64,000 nt of DNA from Ochrobactrum vermis. GTDB taxonomy: Bacteria; Pseudomonadota; Alphaproteobacteria; Rhizobiales; Rhizobiaceae. The notes under the pieces are model-generated. The model was not told where the DNA came from and did not search any database. It saw only the letters and a program-made list of their open reading frames with translations. Numbering within the stretch: position 1 is the stretch's first letter; every line of letters starts with the position of its first letter. The position numbers and the translations under genes were made by a program. Shown here one piece after another: positions 1 through 8,370 of this stretch. Where the stretch lies: positions 883,001 to 947,000 of the forward strand of contig NZ_PCOC01000002.1 of assembly GCF_002975205.1 (NCBI RefSeq), given 5' to 3'.

Positions 1-236
1 AATCGAACCCTTCGATGATCGTCGCCGCAAAGCTTGATCGCCGCCGCTATCCGGCAGATGACATTGCCGTCAAGCACCAGTTTCTGGACAACGACTCGGT
101 GACGAAGCTGATGCCTGCGGTCGAGGACAAGCATGTCTTCGACATGGACGCGCAATCGATGAGCACTTCGCTTCGCGTGATCGAAGGCATCGAAACGCTT
201 GCCGCCGACATAGCTGCCTCGGATCTGAACAAGTGA
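1..236 (+). CDS. Periplasmic iron-siderophore/haem binding protein, C-terminal end (partial)
   Basis: Only the last 77 codons are present; the reading frame is open from base 3 and the 5' part lies outside the window. The visible tail alternates short helices and ends in a long helix (SLRVIEGIETLAADI), as in the C-terminal lobe of class III (Peripla_BP_2) binding proteins. The assignment rests mainly on context: its TGA overlaps the GTG start of a FecCD-type permease, which is followed by a FecE-type ATPase. The binding protein would deliver a ferric chelate, haem or cobalamin to that permease. The ligand cannot be told from this fragment. Confidence 0.75.
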   Translation, partial: SNPSMIVAAKLDRRRYPADDIAVKHQFLDNDSVTKLMPAVEDKHVFDMDAQSMSTSLRVIEGIETLAADIAASDLNK

Positions 237-1288
237 CGGCGCGGGCAGCGATACCGGGCTTCAAACACAAGGGAAGGGCACGCTCCGGCGTGTTCTTCCT
301 CATTTTCTCGCTTGTCCTGCTGCTTTTTGCCCTTTGGCTTGGAGCCGCGATAGGCGAAACTGCGATACCGCTCGACGTGGTTGCGAAAACCGTGGCTAAC
401 CGATTGTGGAACGCCGGATATCCGCTCGAACCCATCGATGAAGGAATTGTCTGGAGTTATCGCCTCAGCCGCGCAGTCATCGCGGCATGCTGCGGCGCGT
501 CGCTCGCAATATCCGGCGTCATCCTTCAGTCGCTGCTTCGAAATTCGCTCGCTGATCCTTACATTCTGGGCATTTCCGCTGGCGCTTCCACCGGGGCCGT
601 CAGTGTCGCCATTCTTGGCATTGGTGCCGGTGTGCTGACGCTATCGCTCGGTGCGTTCATCGGGGCTATTGTTGCTTTCTGCCTGGTGTCCCTGCTGGCG
701 CTGCGGGCAGGACGCGGCAGCAGCGCAATCATCCTCGCCGGGATTGCCGGTTCACAGCTCTTTAATGCGTTGACCTCGTTCATCGTCACCAAGGCCGCAA
801 ATGCTGAGCAGGCACGCGGCATCATGTTCTGGTTGCTGGGCAATCTTTCTGGTGTGCGCTGGCCGGATGTGACGCTCGCTCTGCCCGCCTGCCTGATCGG
901 TCTTGCCATCTGCCTGTGGCATGCACGTGCGCTTGATGCGTTTACTTTCGGAACGGAATCCGCCGCTTCGCTCGGTATACCGGTGCGCCGCGTCTATGCG
1001 GTGCTGATCGGTGTCAGCGCCATGATGACGGCAGTCATGGTTTCCATCGTCGGATCCGTTGGTTTCATCGGGCTCGTCATTCCCCATGCCGCGCGAATGT
1101 TGGTCGGGGTCCGTCATGGCAGGCTGTTGCCTGCGGCAGCACTGATCGGAGCAATCTTCATGATTGTCGCCGACATCCTGTCACGCATCATTATTCCGGG
1201 GCAGGTTTTGCCGATTGGTGTCATCACGGCTTTGTTCGGCGCACCAGCCTTCGCCCTGTTGCTTGGACAAAGGAGGGCTTCGTCATGA
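233..1288 (+). CDS. FecCD-family ABC transporter permease (iron chelate/haem type)
   Basis: A 351-residue very hydrophobic protein with about nine to ten membrane segments, the normal length for BtuC/FecCD permeases. Family hallmarks are the GASLAISGVILQSLLRN stretch with SLADPYILGISAGAS just after it (about residues 85-118), and the cytoplasmic coupling region GFIGLVIPHAARM near residue 280. The GTG start overlaps the stop of the upstream binding protein, and the stop overlaps the ATG of the ATPase, so the three proteins are translationally coupled. It would form the homodimeric channel of the importer. Substrate class (iron chelate, haem or vitamin B12) is inferred from family only. Confidence 0.92.
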   Translation: MTARAAIPGFKHKGRARSGVFFLIFSLVLLLFALWLGAAIGETAIPLDVVAKTVANRLWNAGYPLEPIDEGIVWSYRLSRAVIAACCGASLAISGVILQSLLRNSLADPYILGISAGASTGAVSVAILGIGAGVLTLSLGAFIGAIVAFCLVSLLALRAGRGSSAIILAGIAGSQLFNALTSFIVTKAANAEQARGIMFWLLGNLSGVRWPDVTLALPACLIGLAICLWHARALDAFTFGTESAASLGIPVRRVYAVLIGVSAMMTAVMVSIVGSVGFIGLVIPHAARMLVGVRHGRLLPAAALIGAIFMIVADILSRIIIPGQVLPIGVITALFGAPAFALLLGQRRASS

Positions 1289-2079
1289 TCCTTTCAGCAC
1301 GCAATGTCGGCTGGTCGGCCGGCAATGTCGAGATCTTGCGCAATGTCTCACTGAAAGTGGCGAAGGGTGAGTTTCTGGGTATCATCGGCCCGAACGGATC
1401 GGGGAAAACCAGTTTACTGTCTCTACTTTCGGGCGTTCGCAGATGTCGTATTGGCGAAGTCAGCTTGTGTGGGGCGTCTATCGACAGTTTCAGCCGTCGC
1501 GAGATTGCACGGCAACTGGCGCTGGTTGAGCAACAGGCAGGAACGACAGAGCGCATTACCGCGCGTCAGGCGGTTGAGCTTGGGCGGACGCCCTATCTCG
1601 GTGCGCTGTCGCCGTGGTCAGCAGATGACGATGCAATCGTTGGCCAGGCGTTGGTCAATGTCGATATGGCCCATCTTGCCGACCGCTATTGGCACACGCT
1701 CTCCGGAGGCGAGCGTCAGCGTCTACATATAGCGCGGGCCTTGGCGCAGGAGCCGCAGATACTGCTTCTGGACGAACCGACCAACCATCTCGATATCGGG
1801 CACCAGATCGGGCTGCTCGATCTTGTCAGCCGCCAGAAGCTCACGGTTGTAGCTGCCTTGCATGACCTGAACCATGCCGCGATGTTCTGCGACCATATCG
1901 CTGTGATGGATAAGGGCAAACTCGTTGCGCTCGGTACGCCACGTGATGTCTTGCGGGCGGAGCTTATCGCCGAAGTGTTCGGCGTAGAAGTTGACGTCGA
2001 ATATCACGGTATCGATGGCTGCCATATTCGTTATCGCGCACCGAGCCGCCGTTCATTGGAACATAGACATTCTGCCTGA
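1285..2079 (+). CDS. FecE-type ABC transporter ATP-binding protein
   Basis: A 264-residue ATPase of the BtuD/FecE class. Walker A is GPNGSGKT at residues 35-42, the signature LSGGERQR at 139-146 and Walker B ILLLDEP at 159-165, with an H-loop in the AALHDLNHA segment. The ATG sits in the 3' end of the permease gene with a GGAGG ribosome site about 8 bases upstream. It powers the FecCD permease encoded just before it. It is the last gene of the operon on this strand; about 500 bases of non-coding DNA follow. Confidence 0.93.
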   Translation: MILSARNVGWSAGNVEILRNVSLKVAKGEFLGIIGPNGSGKTSLLSLLSGVRRCRIGEVSLCGASIDSFSRREIARQLALVEQQAGTTERITARQAVELGRTPYLGALSPWSADDDAIVGQALVNVDMAHLADRYWHTLSGGERQRLHIARALAQEPQILLLDEPTNHLDIGHQIGLLDLVSRQKLTVVAALHDLNHAAMFCDHIAVMDKGKLVALGTPRDVLRAELIAEVFGVEVDVEYHGIDGCHIRYRAPSRRSLEHRHSA

Positions 2080-2592
2080 ACGGGCTGTCTGTAAGTCATT
2101 GTTACGGTTGATGCGGATCTTCTAATCGGCGGGAAACAAATAGGATTGTGAAATAGATATTGCTAATATAATATATCGGATTATTTGAATAACATCATGA
2201 AATAGTGTAGTTTTTATTGATTTTACTCACAGTAGTTTGACCTGTTTTGTTGACAATCTGTTTCCATCGCGTTGACGATTGGACTATATAGGTTCTGCAC
2301 ATCAGGACATGTACCCGTATGCGAGGCATCGGTCTTACTTATCGAGTGCATGGCTGAAGGACAGAAGAGATCATTTTTTGATTTGTTCCGTCACTCACAG
2401 TCTTGATGTGCGGGTCGCTCCGGTTTTGGGCCAGATAGATCCGTTTTGAATGAAGAATGACTATTGGCATGCCTGTTTTACGGCGGTTGTTAAAATCAAC
2501 AGAGCATGTGGCGAATGTAATTTTTCAATGAATTAATATACGTAGTTATAGAGAGCGGCGGCTTTTCGTTTTGGAAAGCCGCCGTTGTTTTT
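2080..2592. other. Non-coding stretch between convergent iron and sugar operons
   Basis: About 510 bases, AT-rich in the middle (2140-2230), with no convincing reading frame. A TTGACA hexamer lies at 2250 and TATATA at 2285, but their spacing does not form a normal sigma-70 promoter. The only clear element is the hairpin at 2556-2584 at its right edge. It could be the untranslated tail of the iron operon or hold an unannotated small RNA. Confidence 0.5.
2556..2592 (+). terminator. Rho-independent terminator, plus-strand orientation
   Basis: A ten-base-pair perfect stem (CGGCGGCTTT at 2556-2565 with its complement at 2575-2584) and a nine-base loop are followed by TTGTTTTTTC. The T-run is on the plus strand, so it stops rightward transcripts just before they enter the convergent SMP-30 gene. 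It may serve the iron operon, although its last stop codon is almost 480 bases upstream, or a small transcript arising in between. Confidence 0.75.
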
Positions 2593-3537
2593 TCAAGGAT
2601 ATTGCGCGCCGGTTACGGTGAGATAGACCGCATAAAGCGACTTTGTGGCCGTGATGAACAGACGGTTGCGGCGCGGACCGCCGAAGGTCACATTGGCGAC
2701 CGTCTGCGGCGTCTTGATCTTGCCGAGAAGCGTGCCTTCCGGCGAGAAGCAATGCACGCCATCGCCCGCGCTGGTCCACAAATTGCCATCCGTATCGAAG
2801 CGGAAGCCGTCCGGAAGGCCCTTGTCGATGGTGCAGAAAACAGAGCCGCCCGTCAGGCGCTTGCCGCCATCCACAACGTCGAAAACGCGGATGTGGCGCG
2901 GTGCGTTCTCGTCGTGGCTATAAGCGCTGTCGGCAACATAGAGCTTCGTCTCGTCCGGTGAGAAAGCAAGGCCGTTCGGCTGGTGGAAGTCGGTGACGAC
3001 GGCATCTATTTCGCCCGTCTTCGGGTCGAGGCGATAGACATTGCGCGACGGCTGTTCCGGGTCGGCCTTGTAGCCTTCATAATCCGCCAGAATGCCGTAG
3101 GTCGGATCGGTGAACCACACGGTTCCGTCTGAGCGCACAATGACGTCGTTTGGCGCATTCAGCCTTTTGCCCTGATAGCTGTCGGCCAGCACGGTGATGC
3201 TGCCATCCGGCTCTGTACGTGTGACGCGACGGCCACCATGCTCGCAAGTGACAAGGCGTCCTTCGCGGTCGCGCGTATTGCCGTTGGAGAAATTGGACGG
3301 GTTGCGAAACACCGAAACGCCGCCGCCAACTTCGCCGTCAATTTCGTTGCCCGGCACCCAGCGCAGGATGCGCTGGTTCGGGATATCGCTCCACAGGAGG
3401 CAGTTCAGGTCGTTGAACCAGACCGGGCCTTCGGCCCAGCGGCAGCCGCTGTAAAGTTCGTCCAGATCGGCGCTCGGCACGATCATCTGCTTGAAACGTT
3501 CGTCGTGGATTTCGTAGATCGAAACAGTCTGAGACAA
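2593..3537 (-). CDS. SMP-30/gluconolactonase/LRE family sugar lactone hydrolase
   Basis: A 314-residue six-bladed propeller protein of the SMP-30/gluconolaconase family, which hydrolyses sugar lactones using a divalent metal. Family features are the WAEGPVW segment carrying the first metal-binding glutamate, NAPNDVIVRSDGTVWFTDP near the middle and PNGLAFSPDETKLYVADS further on. The start is taken as TTG at 3537 because a GGAG ribosome site lies eight bases upstream; the first ATG is 17 codons further in and lacks such a site. It is the last gene of a ribose-type ABC importer operon, so it probably acts on a lactone derived from the imported sugar. The sugar is unknown. Confidence 0.88.
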   Translation of the reverse strand: MSQTVSIYEIHDERFKQMIVPSADLDELYSGCRWAEGPVWFNDLNCLLWSDIPNQRILRWVPGNEIDGEVGGGVSVFRNPSNFSNGNTRDREGRLVTCEHGGRRVTRTEPDGSITVLADSYQGKRLNAPNDVIVRSDGTVWFTDPTYGILADYEGYKADPEQPSRNVYRLDPKTGEIDAVVTDFHQPNGLAFSPDETKLYVADSAYSHDENAPRHIRVFDVVDGGKRLTGGSVFCTIDKGLPDGFRFDTDGNLWTSAGDGVHCFSPEGTLLGKIKTPQTVANVTFGGPRRNRLFITATKSLYAVYLTVTGAQYP

Positions 3538-3557
3538 GGGAGGTACTCCGAAGATGA

Positions 3558-4505
3558 TTAGCGCTCTGCCCTTCGGCTGCTGGCGAGGAAGATCACCGCG
3601 ATGATGGTGAGGCCAGTCAGCACGAGGCGAACACCGGCGCCGAAGCCGTAGGTGTTGAGCATCGAGACTATGAGGAACATGAAGAGGGCGGCACCCCAAA
3701 TACCAGGGATGTTGGAATCGCCACCCGCAACTGCCGTGCCGCCGATGATGACGACCGCAATCGACATCAGAAGATATTCCGTGCCCATATTCAGCGCCGC
3801 GCCACCCGAAAAACAGGCGAGCAGGAAGCCGCAGAGCGAAGCCAGCACCGCACAGAGCAGATAGGTGACGAAGCGGGTGCCATCGACCGGAACGCCTGCC
3901 ATGCGCGCAGCGAAAGGATTCTGGCCGATGGCCGAAATCCAGCGTCCATAGATGCTCTTTTTCAAAAGCACCCAGCCGATGATCGACAGGATCAGCGCCA
4001 CGATGGCGACATTGGGAATGCCGAGCGTGGAGGCGGTGGTGAATTGCGAAAGGTTTTCCGGCGGTTTCACGCGCAGGCCGCGATTGCTCCAGATGGCGGT
4101 GGACTGGATCAGGAAGCTCATCGACAGGGTGGCGATGATGGGCGGAATGCGCAGGAGCTTGATCAGAGTGTAGTTGCAGATGCCGATGGCAAGGCCGATC
4201 AGCAGCGCTACGGCGAGGCCTGCCAGAATCATGCCGTCCTGCGTATCCATGAGTTTCAGCGCCAGCGTGGCGGCAAGCGTCATGTTGGCCGGGACCGACA
4301 GGTCGATATTGCCGGGGCCGAGCGTGATGACGAACATCTGGCCGAGGCCGACGATCACCGAGAAGGATGCGAAGGTGAAGGCCGCATGGGAAAGCCCGTG
4401 CGCGCCCGCACCACCGGTGAAGAGGATGGTGATGATCCACACCGCGGCGGTCGCGATAAACGACCATATCCACGGACGGCTGGTGAGAATGGCAAGGCCG
4501 TTCAT
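3558..4505 (-). CDS. Ribose-type sugar ABC transporter permease (second permease)
   Basis: A 315-residue membrane protein of the RbsC/BPD_transp_2 family with eight or more hydrophobic segments. It contains ITLGPGNIDLSVPANMTLA, the family segment normally seen as GGIDLSVGS, and the GGTAVAGGDSNIPGIWGAA region near the C-terminus. Its ATG overlaps the TGA of the preceding permease by four bases, so the two are translationally coupled and probably form a heterodimeric channel. An RbsA-type fused ATPase and a periplasmic binding protein lie upstream in the same operon. Confidence 0.9.
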   Translation of the reverse strand: MNGLAILTSRPWIWSFIATAAVWIITILFTGGAGAHGLSHAAFTFASFSVIVGLGQMFVITLGPGNIDLSVPANMTLAATLALKLMDTQDGMILAGLAVALLIGLAIGICNYTLIKLLRIPPIIATLSMSFLIQSTAIWSNRGLRVKPPENLSQFTTASTLGIPNVAIVALILSIIGWVLLKKSIYGRWISAIGQNPFAARMAGVPVDGTRFVTYLLCAVLASLCGFLLACFSGGAALNMGTEYLLMSIAVVIIGGTAVAGGDSNIPGIWGAALFMFLIVSMLNTYGFGAGVRLVLTGLTIIAVIFLASSRRAER

Positions 4506-5443
4506 TGCTTTTTCTCCCTCTTTTCGAGGCGGTTGAGGAAGAGGCGCAAGGCCAGCACCACGATGAGAATGCCGCCCTGCGCGCCGATCTGCCAGTCCGG
4601 CGAAATGCGCATGAAGGAGAGGAACGAACCGGCGAGCGTCAGCGTCAGCGCGCCGATCACCGCGCCGATGGGCGAGACGCGCCCGCCGACGAACTCGCCG
4701 CCGCCCAGAATGACGCCTGCGATGGACAGAAGCGTATAGCGTAGCGCGATATTGGCATCCGCCGAGGTGGTGAGGCCGACCAGCGCGATCCCCGCCAGTA
4801 CGGCGAAGAAGGCGGCCAGCGCATAGGTTGCGGCGCGGATGGCGGTGACCGACCAGCCTGCGCGCTCGATGGAGCGGGTATTGCCGCCCGCACCGCGCAT
4901 CAGAACGCCGAAGGTCGAGCGCATGACGATGAAATGCGTGACCGCGGCAATCACGATGCTGGCGACGATCGCCATCGGGATGAAAGGCGGCTTGGCTGTC
5001 ATGATCCAGCGCGCCCAGTCCGGCGCCTGTCCGCCGGGCGAGGGCAAGAGAAGCACGGCGAGGCCGCCCCAGACGAAACTCATGCCGAGCGTCACAACGA
5101 TGGAAGGCAGGTTGCGCAAATGGATGATCGCGCCGAGCGCCGCATAAGCGGCGATTGCGGCTGCGAGGATCAGCACACCGATGAGGGGAGCCGTGTTGAG
5201 ATAGGTCGCCGCAACGCAGACGACAAAGCTCACAAAGGTTCCCATCGAAAGGTCGAGATCGTTGACGGCCATGATGAGCATCTGGGCGATGGTCGCGAGT
5301 GCGATGGGCACAGCCAGATTGAACAGCAGGTTCAGCCCCGTATAGCTCATGGCGCGCGGCTGCATGTAGAAGACGGCGACAAGGAGCAAAATCAGCGAGA
5401 ATACCGGCGTCAGCAGGCGGATGGTGGAAGAGGAAAGGCGCAT
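4502..5443 (-). CDS. Ribose-type sugar ABC transporter permease (first permease)
   Basis: A 313-residue RbsC-family inner-membrane permease. MAVNDLDLSMGTFVSFV is the conserved substrate-channel motif and GVILGGGEFVGGRVSPIGAVIGA is the typical C-terminal region. Its ATG overlaps the stop codon of the ATPase gene (TAATG arrangement). Two dissimilar permeases with one fused ATPase is common among rhizobial sugar importers of this class. The transported sugar is not evident from the sequence. Confidence 0.9.
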   Translation of the reverse strand: MRLSSSTIRLLTPVFSLILLLVAVFYMQPRAMSYTGLNLLFNLAVPIALATIAQMLIMAVNDLDLSMGTFVSFVVCVAATYLNTAPLIGVLILAAAIAAYAALGAIIHLRNLPSIVVTLGMSFVWGGLAVLLLPSPGGQAPDWARWIMTAKPPFIPMAIVASIVIAAVTHFIVMRSTFGVLMRGAGGNTRSIERAGWSVTAIRAATYALAAFFAVLAGIALVGLTTSADANIALRYTLLSIAGVILGGGEFVGGRVSPIGAVIGALTLTLAGSFLSFMRISPDWQIGAQGGILIVVLALRLFLNRLEKREKKQ

Positions 5444-6903
5444 TATTCGTGACCTCCCTCAAAGGATGCTGCAAGCACGTTCTTTTCCGTGATGTCTTCG
5501 CCGGTCAGTTCCGCAACGATAGCGCCGTCGCGGAAAACATAGACGCGGTCACAAAGTTCGATTTCGTCCATTTCGGTGGAATACCAGACGAAGGTGCGTC
5601 CGTTTTCGGCCTCATGACGCAGGATTTCATAGACTTCCTGCTTGGTGCCGACATCGACGCCGCGCATCGGGTCGTCCATCAAAATGGCGTTGGCGCTGGT
5701 CGCCAGCGCGCGGGCGAAAAGCACCTTCTGCTGGTTGCCGCCCGACAGCGACAGGATGCGGTTGCCCATATCCGGCGTGCGGATCTGAATCCGGTCTTTC
5801 CACTGGCCGCCAAGCGTGTCCTCGCGCTTCTGGTCAACGAGCTTTGCCGACGACAGCCGGTCCAGCGAGCCGATGGTGAGATTGTGCAGAATGCTCCACA
5901 GCGGGAAAGTGCCGTTGAGGCTGCGGTCGCCTGCCACGAAGGCGATTTCGCATGTGCGGGCCGGAACCCAGTTCGGCCGCCGCGCATAGTAAAGATCGAG
6001 CAGCATCTTGGTCTGCCCGTGTCCGGCGAGACCGGCGAGGCCGATGACTTCCCCTTTGAACGCCTGAAACGGCTTGATGTCGCTGGCGCGCTTGGCAAAT
6101 GACAGAACGGGCGTGCCGGTCGCATCGGTTTTCGCAACGCGGCGCGCTGCCTTTTCGCGCTCGACGCTGCCCATGGCTTCGACGAGGCTGCGATTGGTGA
6201 AATCTTTTGCCGCGCGGTTGGCGACCACCTTGCCGTCCTTCATCACCACGATGCGGTCGGAGGTGGAGAGAATTTCGCCCAGCATGTGCGAAATCAGGAT
6301 AACGGAGCCGCCCGTGCCGACGAAACGGCGCACATAGGCCATCAGCTGCGCGGCAATGCCTGCGTCGAGCGAGGAGGTCGGTTCGTCCAGAATGACGAGC
6401 TTCGGTGCGGTGCCGGGCGCGGTGAAGTTGATGGCGATTTCCACCATCTGCCGCTCGGCGATGGAAAGCTCATCGATAGTCGCGGCGCAGTCGATCTTGT
6501 GGCCGGGGAAAATCTCGTCGAGCTTTTTTGCAATCAGTTCAATGGCCTTGCCGCGCCAGCTCGCGCCGGTCAGGTCACGCTGCATGATACGGACATTTTC
6601 GGCAATGGTGAGGTTTGGAAACAGCGACAATTCCTGAAACACGCAGCGAATGCCGTGCTTGCGTGCCGTCGCCACGCCGTGTCCCGGTTCGCCATGATAG
6701 GAAATGCTGCCCTCATGCGGGGAAAGCCCGCCATTGATGACATTGACGATGGTGGATTTGCCAGCGCCATTATGGCCGACCAGCCCCACACATTCGCCTT
6801 CGCGGATCACGAGTTCGGCGCCATCCAGTGCTTTTACTGCACCGAACTGCACGCGAATATTGCGCGCGGCGACGACCTCCTGTTTCTCTGCTGTTTCTGT
6901 CAT
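5443..6903 (-). CDS. RbsA-type fused two-domain sugar ABC transporter ATPase
   Basis: A 486-residue tandem nucleotide-binding protein. The first domain has Walker A GHNGAGKST (residues 43-51) and LVILDEPTSSLD. The second has the weaker P-loop GLAGHGQTK, then LSGGNQQKVLFARAL and ILMDDPMRGVDVGTKQE. A degenerate second P-loop is normal in RbsA/MglA proteins. The start is set at 6903 because the MTETAE sequence begins the conserved part; no strong ribosome site is visible. An in-frame upstream extension is possible but has no family support. A stable hairpin separates this gene from the binding-protein gene upstream, probably lowering its expression relative to it. Confidence 0.92.
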   Translation of the reverse strand: MTETAEKQEVVAARNIRVQFGAVKALDGAELVIREGECVGLVGHNGAGKSTIVNVINGGLSPHEGSISYHGEPGHGVATARKHGIRCVFQELSLFPNLTIAENVRIMQRDLTGASWRGKAIELIAKKLDEIFPGHKIDCAATIDELSIAERQMVEIAINFTAPGTAPKLVILDEPTSSLDAGIAAQLMAYVRRFVGTGGSVILISHMLGEILSTSDRIVVMKDGKVVANRAAKDFTNRSLVEAMGSVEREKAARRVAKTDATGTPVLSFAKRASDIKPFQAFKGEVIGLAGLAGHGQTKMLLDLYYARRPNWVPARTCEIAFVAGDRSLNGTFPLWSILHNLTIGSLDRLSSAKLVDQKREDTLGGQWKDRIQIRTPDMGNRILSLSGGNQQKVLFARALATSANAILMDDPMRGVDVGTKQEVYEILRHEAENGRTFVWYSTEMDEIELCDRVYVFRDGAIVAELTGEDITEKNVLAASFEGGHE

Positions 6904-6988
6904 ACACTCAACTAACGATTGGACGTTTCCGGCGAAGCCAGCAAAGGGCCAGGCCGTCGGAAAGGCGTCAAAGTAAAGGGACAAAGAA

Positions 6989-7010
6989 GGGGCGAGGATC
7001 AGCTCGCCCC
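6989..7010 (-). terminator. Hairpin between binding-protein and ATPase genes (attenuator)
   Basis: A perfect eight-base-pair GC-rich stem (GGGGCGAG with CTCGCCCC) and six-base loop lie 22 bases after the binding-protein stop. On the minus strand it is followed by TTCTTTG, a poor T-run. It most likely acts as a partial terminator or a 3'-end stabiliser that keeps the binding protein in excess over the membrane components. Confidence 0.6.
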
Positions 7011-7031
7011 TCATGTTTTGGGTCGATCCGC

Positions 7032-8048
7032 TTACTTCGCGGCGTCGATAACCTTCTGCGCATCTTCAAGCGCATATTCGACATTGGCAACGCCACCCTT
7101 CTGGGTGTTGGCCAGATCCTTGTCGAGCGATTCCTGGCTGACGCTGAGGAACGGAACGACGAGGTCCTTCTTCACTTCCTTGCCGTCGAGAATCTGCTGT
7201 GCGACCCAGAAAGCCAGCGTGGATACGCCCGGTGCAATCGAAACCGACATGGTTTCATAGCCGTTGGCGTCTTTCTGCTGCTTCCACCACTGCAGTTCGT
7301 CTTCACGGTTGCCCATGATGATGGTCGGCGTTTCGCGCTTGGCGGCAGCAAAGGCCTGTGCGGCACCGTAGCCGTCGCCGCCCTGCGTCACGACCGCATC
7401 GACTTTCGGCAGGCTCGGCAGGATACCGGCAACAGCACGCTGCGCAACGTCGGCAGCCCAGTCACCGTTGACGGAACCGACAACCTTGAACTTCGGATGC
7501 TTCTTCACGCCTTCTTCGATACCGGCATGAATATTGTCATCGACCGAAACACCGGCGAGACCGCGGATTTCAAGCAGGTTGCCGCCATCTGGGTAACGCT
7601 TTGCAAGATAGTCGATCTGGCCTTCGCCCATGGCCTTGAAATCGACTGCGATGCGCCATGCGCAAGGCTCGGTGACAATCCCATCGAAGGAAACGACGGT
7701 GATGCCAGCGTCGCAGGCTTCCTTGACTGCGCCGTTCAGCGCCGTCGGCGAAGCGGCATTGATGACGATGGCGTCATAGCCCTGCAGGATCATGTTCTGA
7801 ATCTGGGCGGCCTGTTCCGTCGCCTGATTTTCGGCGGTCGTGAACGGATCGGCAGCAGCCACCACGCCAGCCTTCACGGCTTCCTTGGTGATCTTGTCCC
7901 AGCTTTCCAGCATGGCCTGACGCCAGGAATTGCCTGCATAGTTGTTCGAGAATGCAATCTTCTTTGATGAAGTGTCGGCGAGTGCGCTGCCCGCCGCAAA
8001 AACGCCTGCTAGTGCCGCAGACGTAAAAAGGATTTTCCCAAGCTTCAT
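7032..8048 (-). CDS. Sugar ABC transporter substrate-binding protein (ribose-binding type)
   Basis: A 338-residue periplasmic binding protein with a clear Sec signal (MKLGKILFTSAALAGVF, cleavage near ALA-D at about residue 23). The mature part has the Peripla_BP_4 fold: FSNNYAGNSWRQAM at the start, YDAIVINAASPTALNGAV in the first lobe, and VVTQGGDGYGAAQAF in the second. The ATG at 8048 has a strong GGAGG ribosome site. It is the first gene of the minus-strand sugar operon. The promoter region shared with the divergent sensor kinase contains paired palindromes that may be the regulatory site. Confidence 0.92.
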   Translation of the reverse strand: MKLGKILFTSAALAGVFAAGSALADTSSKKIAFSNNYAGNSWRQAMLESWDKITKEAVKAGVVAAADPFTTAENQATEQAAQIQNMILQGYDAIVINAASPTALNGAVKEACDAGITVVSFDGIVTEPCAWRIAVDFKAMGEGQIDYLAKRYPDGGNLLEIRGLAGVSVDDNIHAGIEEGVKKHPKFKVVGSVNGDWAADVAQRAVAGILPSLPKVDAVVTQGGDGYGAAQAFAAAKRETPTIIMGNREDELQWWKQQKDANGYETMSVSIAPGVSTLAFWVAQQILDGKEVKKDLVVPFLSVSQESLDKDLANTQKGGVANVEYALEDAQKVIDAAK

Positions 8049-8263
8049 TTTTTCCTCCCGGTTGCAAATATTCCGCTCCGCAGCGCCCCGGCGCTTCGGT
8101 TCGTTTAAACTCGAAATTGGTGCGAAGCCTCCCGCACCGCCGCTCCTCAACGACACCAACCGCAATTGACTTGATTTCCACTCTTGTCTTGCGGGCAATT
8201 TTCTGGTGAAGCGAGGATGAAAGAAGAGGAGCCTTCTGTGAAGGCCGAATGAAGCAACTGCGT

Positions 8264-8300
8264 TGCGGGTTCCCGCAGCAAAATTGCGGTTTCTCGCAAG
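8264..8300. promoter_or_regulatory. Two 16-bp palindromic sites 21 bp apart in a divergent promoter
   Basis: TTGCGGGTTCCCGCAG (8264-8279) and TTGCGGTTTCTCGCAA (8285-8300) agree at 13 of 16 positions, and each is close to a perfect inverted repeat. Their starts are 21 bases apart, i.e. two helical turns. They lie between the sugar-binding-protein gene and the kinase/regulator pair. This is a plausible binding site for the LuxR-type response regulator encoded at 9611-10369. Function is inferred. Confidence 0.55.
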
Positions 8301-8370
8301 ACGCGCCGAGGATGTCCCGGCGTATTATATAGCTTCATGAGCAGCAATTTGCGTTCTGGAGGAGAAACGC

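Noticed and set aside
3538-4473. Apparent extension of the SMP-30 frame upstream, suggesting a fusion
   Set aside because: The extra residues are the permease gene in another frame; a TTG with good ribosome site marks the true start.
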